Of a stretch of 64,000 nucleotides of DNA, positions 39,276 through 45,742 are shown one piece after another. Source of the DNA: Methanosarcina barkeri str. Wiesmoor. GTDB lineage: Archaea; Halobacteriota; Methanosarcinia; Methanosarcinales; Methanosarcinaceae. Position numbers and translations under genes: made by a program. The notes under the pieces are model-generated. The model searched no databases. It worked only from the letters and a program-made list of their open reading frames with translations, and had not been told where the DNA came from. The DNA lies in assembly GCF_000969985.1 (NCBI RefSeq), contig NZ_CP009526.1, forward strand, positions 3,348,001 to 3,412,000. The letters are read 5' to 3'. How positions within the stretch are numbered: the stretch's first letter is position 1; every line of letters starts with the position of its first letter.

Positions 39276-40082
39276 TCACCTAATAATGTGTTCTTGACCA
39301 TCAATTATTATTTTCCATCCGGGATCTAAAAATTCCGATTTCACATCAGCATAGTGTAACTTTCTGTGACACAATGGACAAACAACTAATAAATTCCAGC
39401 TTTGAAGTGTTTCCGGTGCTTTTTGATTTAATTCAATCATATGGTGAACTTCTGCATATTTCTCACCGTTCTTCTTCAAAAATCCCGGATATCCACATAT
39501 CATACATTTGTAGCCATATTTTTCTTTAATCGCATTAGACAATAAGGAAGGTCTTTGAATCAATCCAGTAATAGTTTCTTTAAATTCTGGAGTATTTCTG
39601 TATTTAATATCTAATTTTTGTATTAGTTCATCGTAATCCAGAGTTTTTCCTTCCCTAAATTCTTCAGATATAGCAGTTTTACTAGATACATAAGTACTTA
39701 CAGCCTCAGATATCCAATTCAATATCCTATCTTCATCTTCAGGCTCTATTACAGCAAAAGTTTGAACTGCATCATAGTTTTTAGAAGTAACTTTTACTTC
39801 ATTTATATCAAAAGGCTCAACGGGCCTTATGTTTTCCCCGTTAATTATATACCGCCAGTGCTTTCCCCATATTTTATCGCTTAAATTGTTTATGTCTTCC
39901 TCGCAGGATACAAAATTCATTATCCATCTAATTGGTTTTTGTCCAGATGGAAGCGTACTTTTAGTTTGAGCAATCAATATTATATCGCCCGGCTTTACGT
40001 CATGTGGTTTTCCATCTGTAGCATGTTTTGCGTTATTGAGAACGCCTTCCATTGTCTTAGCTGAATTTTTGAAAAGTAGCAT
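39276..40082 (-). CDS. HNH nuclease with N-terminal PUA/EVE-like domain (putative modification-dependent restriction enzyme)
   Basis: 268 residues. The C-terminal HNH/McrA-like domain has zinc ligands C193-C196 (CMIC) and C235-C238 (CPLC), with catalytic-type H213/H214 (EVHHMIEL), N230 and H239. The N-terminal ~100 residues (KPGDIILIAQT, then WGKHWRYIINGENIRPV) look like a PUA-superfamily EVE-like fold, which reads modified bases. HNH plus EVE-like architecture is known in type IV restriction systems against modified DNA, so that is the likely role. No methyltransferase partner is near. The start has no ribosome binding site; an A/T-rich box about 30 bp upstream suggests a leaderless message. 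Confidence 0.75.
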   Translation of the reverse strand: MLLFKNSAKTMEGVLNNAKHATDGKPHDVKPGDIILIAQTKSTLPSGQKPIRWIMNFVSCEEDINNLSDKIWGKHWRYIINGENIRPVEPFDINEVKVTSKNYDAVQTFAVIEPEDEDRILNWISEAVSTYVSSKTAISEEFREGKTLDYDELIQKLDIKYRNTPEFKETITGLIQRPSLLSNAIKEKYGYKCMICGYPGFLKKNGEKYAEVHHMIELNQKAPETLQSWNLLVVCPLCHRKLHYADVKSEFLDPGWKIIIDGQEHIIR

Positions 40083-40590
40083 ATACTACAGAAGAACTTA
40101 TTTAATTAATAAATTTTTTTATTTTTTCTAAAGCTTTCAAGAAAAAAGCCATATTAAATATATATTTTAAAATAATATATAACAAAAGCGAATAGTTTGA
40201 CAAAAAATTTGTTTTTTGATGATTGCATGAGATCACGTAAATTCCAGAATCCCCCTCCTTAAGCTTTTAACAAGTATCTTAGGAATTCCAGGTCGCTATC
40301 AAAAATTTTGCATTCAGGGGTCCGGTTTGAGGATTTCACGATCTAGAGATTCTGTCGCGGATCGGTTTGGCGAAGGATCAAAAACTAAAAAACGGTAGGT
40401 GGGGAAGAGGGGAGCAGTTGGCGTGGGAAATATATTTTTATAGAAATAGATCTGAAGATCTCTTTGAAATCAGCTTTTCCATATAATTCTCTTTCTGAAA
40501 ACAGACCTGCAAAGAGTAAACGAGAAAGTTAACACAGCTATAAATAAAATCATTGGAATATGATTTATATCTGAAAGACGAGGCCAGTCA
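40083..40590. other. Intergenic region with repeat copy A
   Basis: Between the HNH gene and hicB. Its centre is copy A of a dispersed intergenic repeat, listed separately. No gene is seen. The right end holds the hicBA promoter. Confidence 0.5.
40317..40447. repeat. Dispersed intergenic repeat, copy A
   Basis: Shares GGGGTCCGGTTTGAGGATTTC, AACGGTAGGTGGGGAAGAGG and a TTTTTA-GAAATA end with copy B at 42.2 kb, but has about 45 extra bases in the middle. A shorter related piece (GGTTGAGAAAGAGGGAGCAC) lies at 41524-41543. Confidence 0.75.
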
Positions 40591-40809
40591 ATGAGAGAAT
40601 TTACTGTAGTTATTGAACAGGACGAAGATGGAGTCTATGTAGCTTCTGTGCCTGAACTTCCAGGATGTCATACACAGGCAGAGAATCTTGACGAATTAAA
40701 CAGAAGAATAAAAGAAGCAATTGAGCTGTACCTTGAGGTTGAAGCCGAAAAGGGAGAAAAGGAACATCTTGATTTTGTCGGGATACAGAAGGTCAAAGTT
40801 GAGGTTTGA
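40591..40809 (+). CDS. hicB: HicB-family antitoxin
   Basis: 72 residues. It has the HicB partial RNase-H-like fold: YVASVPELPGCHTQAENLDE followed by RIKEAIELYLE. It neutralises HicA and probably represses its own operon, although no separate DNA-binding domain is visible. GAGG lies upstream of the ATG. The stop touches the hicA start (TGAATG), so the pair is coupled. HicB precedes HicA, the reverse of the E. coli order but common in archaea. Confidence 0.9.
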   Translation: MREFTVVIEQDEDGVYVASVPELPGCHTQAENLDELNRRIKEAIELYLEVEAEKGEKEHLDFVGIQKVKVEV

Positions 40810-41052
40810 ATGGATAAAATAGTGCCTCTCCCCAGCAAAAAAGTCATAAAAGCACTTGAAAGTATGGGTTTTGAGCAGATAAGACAAAAAGGTAGTCACT
40901 TGTTTTTACGGCATCCAGATGGAAGAACAACTATAATCCCTGTACATCCCACAAATAAGATCGGAAAAGGAATGATCAATAAGATAATAAAAGATGTAAA
41001 AATTACGCGGGATGAATGGATTGAACTTATTAAAAGCCTGATTGTTTTTTAA
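40810..41052 (+). CDS. hicA: HicA-family toxin (mRNA interferase)
   Basis: 80 residues with the dsRBD-like HicA fold: KVIKALESMGFEQIRQKGSH then LFLRHPDGRTTIIPVH. The catalytic His is H30 in GSHLFLRH. HicA cleaves mRNA and is held in check by HicB. The sequence looks intact. The gene starts directly after the hicB stop. Confidence 0.9.
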   Translation: MDKIVPLPSKKVIKALESMGFEQIRQKGSHLFLRHPDGRTTIIPVHPTNKIGKGMINKIIKDVKITRDEWIELIKSLIVF

Positions 41053-41105
41053 AGATAGAATAACGTTAAACTGTAAAAAGAGCTAGATCTTTTCCAGCTC
41101 AGGGA

Positions 41106-41180
41106 CTTAACCACCTGAAACCCCTGGCTGCTGAGTGCCCTGATAACTTCACGAGCTGACGGGGTGGGAAGTTTTGGCAT
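41106..41180 (-). pseudogene. Truncated hicA remnant
   Basis: The minus strand from ATG 41180 encodes MPKLPTPSAREVIRALSSQG and a few more HicA-like residues, then loses similarity before the catalytic GSH-His. It overlaps the 3' end of the neighbouring hicB-like gene. About two thirds of the toxin gene are gone. Confidence 0.65.
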
Positions 41181-41394
41181 GGGAAGAGACCTCCACCGTT
41201 GTGGTAAAAACCTGACCAGCTGCGGGGATCTGAGCGTCTTCGTCTTCGAGATAGAGTTCGATTGCTTCTTTTAAGTTCTCAATGGCTTCTTCAATCGTTT
41301 CTCCCTGGCTTGCAATATCAAGTTCGGGACACCATGAAACATACCATTTTCCTTCTTTTTGGATGACAGCTGAAAATCTGTACGTTTCTACCAT
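41149..41394 (-). CDS. HicB-family antitoxin, orphaned
   Basis: 81 residues; YVSWCPELDIASQGETIEEA and NLKEAIELYLED are HicB hallmarks. The last ~12 residues (SHAKTSHPVSS) are read out of frame over the start of a broken hicA, so the C terminus is probably not original. With its toxin gene truncated, it survives as a solitary antitoxin and might cross-neutralise the intact HicA 97 bp away on the opposite strand. Confidence 0.82.
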   Translation of the reverse strand: MVETYRFSAVIQKEGKWYVSWCPELDIASQGETIEEAIENLKEAIELYLEDEDAQIPAAGQVFTTTVEVSSHAKTSHPVSS

Positions 41395-41706
41395 AATTAA
41401 CAGATTTCCGCATTGCTATAAAATGTTTATCTTGCTGATGCCGGCCCGAAAATTCTGATGTAGATCAGTCTTTTGCCATGAGATGTTTTAGAGGGAACTT
41501 ACAGGAAACTTGAACTTGCCGGGGGTTGAGAAAGAGGGAGCACAAAGGGAGTACAAAGCTTAAAAAATATATTCCTTAAGAGATTTAATTTTGAAGAACT
41601 TACCAGTAGTAGCCTTGCATGGAAAAACAAGAACAAAAGAATTATGAAATGTATTGAAGGTATCTTAATTTTCGGCCTTTTCCTGGAAAGGCAGCCAGTG
41701 ACATCT
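41395..41706. other. Intergenic region
   Basis: 312 bp. It contains the promoter side of the orphan hicB and a partial piece of the dispersed repeat (41524-41543). No gene is seen. Confidence 0.5.
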
Positions 41707-42006
41707 TTATATCTTTTCTTTTTCTTTCTTCAGCGCATCTATTTTTGCCTGTATCTCATCCTTCTGCTGCTTGTACCTGACTTTGATTTCTTTAACCTCT
41801 TTGTAGATAAGCAGGCTTTCTTCACTGATTCCTTTCATTGACTCGATATGTATTACAAGTTCATCTACCCCTTCGTTCAATCGCGGTTCTACTTCCCGCC
41901 ATTCTGCATACTTAGCCTCCAATTCTCCCTTACTTTTGTCGTCAAGATCAAAAATCTCATCCCAGAGGTCCATAATCTGGCTCTCTATCTCTTCTTTTGT
42001 AGGCAT
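41707..42006 (-). CDS. Small coiled-coil protein of unknown function
   Basis: 99 residues from the ATG at 42006, chosen because GGGGAG lies 6 nt upstream; an ATG two codons earlier is too close. The protein is charged and helical, with heptad-like Leu/Ile spacing near both ends (EEIESQIMDLWDEIF and QQKDEIQAKIDALKKEKE). It is cytoplasmic, with no known domain. It lies between the hicB genes and repeat copy B. Confidence 0.65.
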   Translation of the reverse strand: MPTKEEIESQIMDLWDEIFDLDDKSKGELEAKYAEWREVEPRLNEGVDELVIHIESMKGISEESLLIYKEVKEIKVRYKQQKDEIQAKIDALKKEKEKI

Positions 42007-42414
42007 TATCATCTCCCCAGTTCGGTAAATCTGATTATAATAGCACTACTGTTAATTTTTCAGTAACCTGTTTCTGGCAGCCGTCAAGCCGGCTTTTTCA
42101 ACCAGTGCAATGAAATCAGTAGTATTTTTATTTGCATAAATGATAAATTTGTCGTGAGGAAAAAATCTCAGTTATTCCCTGTTCTATTAAGAATTATCTA
42201 TTTTGGGTTCCGGTTTGAGAATTTCATGATTTTGGAAAAAACCGTAGGTGAGGGAGAGGGGGAGCAGTAAGGTGCGGAAAATAGATTTTTACCGAAATAT
42301 TCAGACCGTTTTGACTTTTATTCGATTATGAGCCAGCATGAATCATTTTCGCCAATTTTCTCGCCAGTTCCTTAATAATAAAATTTATTAACTGTTGCCT
42401 CACTGTTATATATT
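42007..42414. other. Intergenic region with repeat copy B
   Basis: Divergent region between two hypothetical genes. Its middle is copy B of the dispersed repeat, listed separately. TATATATT right before the next gene may be promoter sequence. Confidence 0.5.
42204..42299. repeat. Dispersed intergenic repeat, copy B
   Basis: Matches copy A in order and orientation: GGGTTCCGGTTTGAGAATTTC, then AACCGTAGGTGAGGGAGAGG, GGAGCAGT, and TTTTTACCGAAATA. It lacks the central ~45 bp of copy A. Confidence 0.75.
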
Positions 42415-43248
42415 ATGTATAATGTTTGGCTTGCGCTCCTTGATGAACCCGAGTTTCTCAAAGAACTCTCCATGCAAGGTCACTCCACAGAAAGAAATTT
42501 TTCCGAGTACAAAACAAAGCACAGTTTAAAAGTATCAAGTTTCACTCCGAATTACCTTTCAATTGATTTCTACTCCAGACAGTCCAGGGAGTTAAGGGAT
42601 AAAAACTGCTTTATAATCAAAACAGGAAAAGGCAATTTTGTCATTTTTGATGAAAACAGGTTTGAAAAACCCTATTTAGATCTGGACTTATCCAGAGCTG
42701 AAGAACTGGACTATGAAAACCCAAATAATTTTGAACATCTGGACGATGCCTTTAAGGAAAATTTGATTGAAAATTTTTCTATAGAGCATTTATGGTTCTT
42801 AGGGATTTTCAATCAGATAATAGGCAGGATCAGTTTGGAAAACAAATGTTATATCGGCCCCAGAGGAGTTAAAAGATCCATTTTTGATGTATACTTCAAG
42901 GATAAAAAGACACAGGAAATAGTTAAAATTTTTAAATATAAAGGGTTAGAAGATCTGTACTACTCAATATTTACAGAAAGTTGTATTTATTTTTTTGAAG
43001 GGAAAAACTTTCCCGACGGGAAAGGTGGTCTGGATTTAGGCTGGCACAAAATCATTTATCCGGCAAGCAGATTCAAGAAATATTCAAGTAAGAGATTAAT
43101 TCCAGGATATTTTTTGAAATTGGGTACAGTGGTTTATTTTGTCGTATTCCCTGATTTTCAGTATTGTAAAAGAGGGATCATCCTTAATGATAAAAAACAA
43201 TTCACTCCGGAACATATTTTTAAAATTGATTTGAAGATTGAGATTTGA
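42415..43248 (+). CDS. Protein of unknown function upstream of a hicB relic
   Basis: 277 residues; I do not recognise the family. It looks soluble and alpha/beta, rich in aromatic and charged residues, with no signal peptide. NCFIIKTGKGNFVIFDENRF near 60 recalls the beta-strand core of some restriction-endonuclease-like proteins, but no PD-ExK motif can be assigned. There is no ribosome binding site and a TATA-like string abuts the ATG, so the true start may be internal (Met20) or the message leaderless. Its last bases run into a broken hicB, so the insertion point lies within former hicB sequence. Confidence 0.65.
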   Translation: MYNVWLALLDEPEFLKELSMQGHSTERNFSEYKTKHSLKVSSFTPNYLSIDFYSRQSRELRDKNCFIIKTGKGNFVIFDENRFEKPYLDLDLSRAEELDYENPNNFEHLDDAFKENLIENFSIEHLWFLGIFNQIIGRISLENKCYIGPRGVKRSIFDVYFKDKKTQEIVKIFKYKGLEDLYYSIFTESCIYFFEGKNFPDGKGGLDLGWHKIIYPASRFKKYSSKRLIPGYFLKLGTVVYFVVFPDFQYCKRGIILNDKKQFTPEHIFKIDLKIEI

Positions 43249-43390
43249 ACAGAGCGAAGGCGGCAGTTACGTAGCTTCTGTACCTGGACTTTCGGGATGT
43301 CACATGCAAGCAGAGAATTGAAGAATTAAACAGAAGAATAAAAGAATCAACTTAACTCTATATAGAAGTCAAGCCTGAAAAATAAGAAAT
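43243..43390 (+). pseudogene. hicB pseudogene
   Basis: The DNA matches intact hicB (40608 onward) almost throughout: GAACAG, a GTAGCTTCTGT segment, GCAGAGAATT and AATTAAACAGAAGAATAAAAGA. The first 23 codons read through YVASVPGLSGCH, then a 5-base deletion shifts frame and stops follow. The hicB start is replaced by the 3' end of the preceding gene, and no hicA follows. Confidence 0.85.
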
Positions 43391-43399
43391 TGAACCCGG

Positions 43400-44059
43400 T
43401 CATTCTCTTCCTTCTTTCCCTTCGTTCCCTTCTCTCCCCACATCTACCAGCCTTTCATTTGCAGTCAGAATCTCAACTCCAAGCTCACTAAAATCCTTAT
43501 CGTGAGTTACGAAAACCATATTTTTTGCTCGGCAGATCTGGGCAAAGATAAGGTCGTTAAAATCGTATTTTCCCTGCGCGAACATGTCCATGACTTCAGG
43601 AAGGTCTATAACTTCCATTTCGGGATCGCAGGCGAGGGTGCTTTTGAGAATCTTTCTTACATTGTAAGCTATATCCTGGGCGATTGGCCGGAAGGGTAGA
43701 GAGTTTCGAAATTCCTTGAACCTCGTAAATTCGGTCTGCTGCTTGAACTCGATTCTGGCAAAGGTGTTTATGAATTCTGAAATTATCATGCAGTTTATAT
43801 AAATCGTGCCTTCCGAGTTTCTTATTTCTTTCAAAGCCTTTGAATAGGCATCCGACCGCTGGTCAGGCCAGCCGATTGGACCGTAGATATACAGCCAGAT
43901 GTTGGTGTCAAAGAAATAGCTTTTGCCTTCGGGAAAATCATATTTCTCTATGGGATGCACCTTTACAGGGACAGGTTTTGCGGGTCTTAGCCCTCCGGCG
44001 CGAAGCCTTGGGCGACGCCTCACCGGAAAAACAGTTGCGTGGTGAACGCTCTTACGCAT
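43400..44059 (-). CDS. PIN-domain ribonuclease (VapC-like)
   Basis: 219 residues from ATG 44059, which has GGAGG 5 nt upstream and overlaps the stop of the DUF4325 gene by 8 bp. The PIN core has the acidic set: D51 in FFDTNIW, E in IISEFINTF near 92, D in YDFNDLIFAQ near 165 and D in THDKDF near 180. PIN toxins cleave RNA. The first ~30 residues (RRRPRLRAGGLRPAKPV) are Arg/Pro-rich, encoded by an unusually GC-rich palindromic segment, and look inserted. The C terminus is an EG-rich tail (REGNEGKEGRE). The partner is DUF4325, not a typical VapB. Confidence 0.82.
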   Translation of the reverse strand: MRKSVHHATVFPVRRRPRLRAGGLRPAKPVPVKVHPIEKYDFPEGKSYFFDTNIWLYIYGPIGWPDQRSDAYSKALKEIRNSEGTIYINCMIISEFINTFARIEFKQQTEFTRFKEFRNSLPFRPIAQDIAYNVRKILKSTLACDPEMEVIDLPEVMDMFAQGKYDFNDLIFAQICRAKNMVFVTHDKDFSELGVEILTANERLVDVGREGNEGKEGRE

Positions 44060-44423
44060 CTTCTCCTCCAAGCACGTCTTTCAACGCCTTTCTGCAGGTA
44101 TACGCACGCTCAAAATAAGTTTTCGCCCGCTCGATTACTCTCTTAAGGATAATCTCGTCTTCCTCGGAGATATCCATGAATAAAAGGTTGCTCTCAATCT
44201 GTTCTGCAGGAAAACAGCCGTAAAGTTGCCCTATTGCCGAATTCAAAAAGGCAGGAGTAAGCTCATTCGCTTCTGCAAAAGAGAGTTCAATTTTCTTATT
44301 TTCACAGAGCGCAGCCGTAATAATATCATAAACTTTCTGCCCGTCACAAGCGGCAACGCAGCAGTTTTCCCCGACAATTTCAAAAACATTGATCTTTACT
44401 CTTTCTTCCGTAAGTATCCCCAT
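44052..44423 (-). CDS. STAS-like DUF4325 protein, partner of the PIN gene
   Basis: 123 residues. KKIELSFAEANELTPAFLNS and the following AIGQLYG fit the DUF4325 STAS-like pattern (strand, then helix after a Ser/Thr site), with an acidic C-terminal helix. STAS domains often mediate regulated protein contact. Coupling to a PIN nuclease by an 8 bp overlap, with this gene first, is the layout of an antitoxin-toxin pair. The antitoxin role is inferred. Confidence 0.75.
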   Translation of the reverse strand: MGILTEERVKINVFEIVGENCCVAACDGQKVYDIITAALCENKKIELSFAEANELTPAFLNSAIGQLYGCFPAEQIESNLLFMDISEEDEIILKRVIERAKTYFERAYTCRKALKDVLGGEDA

Positions 44424-44541
44424 ATGCTTATACTCACAATGGTTTAAAAAGATCAGGGTAGTTCAAAAATCACGGTCTGACCCATATTTCACTCTTTAGA
44501 CACAGCTTGCTCATTTATAAATGTTAAGTTAAAGTCGGCTT

Positions 44542-44997
44542 TTAGCTGGCCTTTTTAAAGAAGAGCCAACCTTTTTCACCTTTTCCGTACTTTGTCCGGA
44601 TCAAAACATAAATCCCTTTCAATTCTTTTCCTTCAAGTGACACTACAATTTCCCTTTCCTCACGTTTCAAAAGCTCAAAAGTTCCCCGATCCCAGATCTC
44701 AACCTTGCCGGCTCCGTACTCTCCAGCCGGAATTTCCCCCTCAAAATCGGCATATGCCAGCGGATGGTCTTCAGTCTCGATAGCAAGCCGTCTGGTACCT
44801 GCATCCTTCGGTGGCTCCTTTGGCACAGCCCAGCTTTTCAAAACTCCATCCATTTCCAGGCGGAAATCATAGTGAAGCTTACGCGCATCATGGCGCTGAA
44901 CCACAAAAATCGGTTTGTCAGAGCTTTTTTTAACACCAGTAGTCGACGGTTCAGGCGTCTTTTGAAAGTGTCTTTTCTTCTCATATTCTTCAAGCAT
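44542..44997 (-). CDS. Stand-alone 3'-phosphoesterase of the LigD PE family
   Basis: 151 residues, equal to the N-terminal phosphoesterase domain of bacterial LigD. Active-site residues known in Pseudomonas LigD (H42, H48, D50, R52, H84, Y88) are matched at constant offset by H36, H42, D44, R46, H78 and Y82. It trims 3'-phosphate or 3'-ribonucleotide ends before ligation. No ligase or Ku gene is in the window. Such solo PE proteins are known in archaea. The ribosome binding site is weak. Confidence 0.9.
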   Translation of the reverse strand: MLEEYEKKRHFQKTPEPSTTGVKKSSDKPIFVVQRHDARKLHYDFRLEMDGVLKSWAVPKEPPKDAGTRRLAIETEDHPLAYADFEGEIPAGEYGAGKVEIWDRGTFELLKREEREIVVSLEGKELKGIYVLIRTKYGKGEKGWLFFKKAS

Positions 44998-45038
44998 GGA
45001 AGATCAATAGAAAATATGGTTGCAAACAGATTTCAAGC

Positions 45039-45314
45039 TTATTTTCTACTTCTAGCCAGAGCATAATCCGAATAAATTTTCAAAAATTCTCTGTCAGTTT
45101 GCAAGAGCACGGTTTCAAACATTGCTACATGAATTTTTTCTTCTCTGGCAATGTCAAGCAAGACTTTATGAATTTCTTCGCTTTTTGCCAGATTTGCCAT
45201 TTGCTCATAAATGTTGATAGCATCCAGCTCTGCAATCATGGCAACTCTAAGGATCTCTTTATCAAGGTCTTCAGGTCTGGTTTTTTCAAAGTCTGCAAGT
45301 ACTTCCGAAAACAT
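45039..45314 (-). CDS. Short ferritin-like (rubrerythrin-type) di-iron protein
   Basis: 91 residues. Two helices carry metal-ligand patterns: AELDAINIYEQMA and REEKIHVAMFE (ExxH). A full four-helix ferritin has two such pairs; this half-size form must dimerise, as encapsulated-ferritin-type proteins do. A role in iron handling or oxidative stress is likely. GGGGTGC precedes the ATG. It is 42 bp upstream of the PE gene on the same strand, so they may be co-transcribed. Confidence 0.8.
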   Translation of the reverse strand: MFSEVLADFEKTRPEDLDKEILRVAMIAELDAINIYEQMANLAKSEEIHKVLLDIAREEKIHVAMFETVLLQTDREFLKIYSDYALARSRK

Positions 45315-45742
45315 ATTTGCACCCCTTTTAAAGTGTCTCTACAAAGTATGGGCAGACAAGAGTAATGTTTCTTTCTATTGGAAATTACGGCCTCAATAAA
45401 ATAGTTTGTAAAAATAAAATAAATAAAATTAAAACTAGACAAGTGAAATTAAATGTATGAACATATATAACAATTTAATAATTTATATATATTAATATAT
45501 TATAATTGGGAAAAATTTGAGAGTAGTTCCTTAGTTTGTAATTGATATTTAGTTTTTAGAAGGAAAAATCGTGTATGGAATATAATAAAGAATTATACAT
45601 AGTTCGAAAAAAACTTATAGACAAATCTCATAAATAGTTCTGGAAATCAATTATAAAATAATGATAAAGACATACATCCCGGCAAGCTCCGAAAAAGCAT
45701 ATACAAGCTCGCTAGGAGACGATTTCACCGAGGCCAAAGATC
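45315..45742. other. AT-rich divergent intergenic region
   Basis: 428 bp with dense TATATA strings near 45490; promoters for the ferritin-like gene and the protease gene lie here. No gene is seen. Confidence 0.5.
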
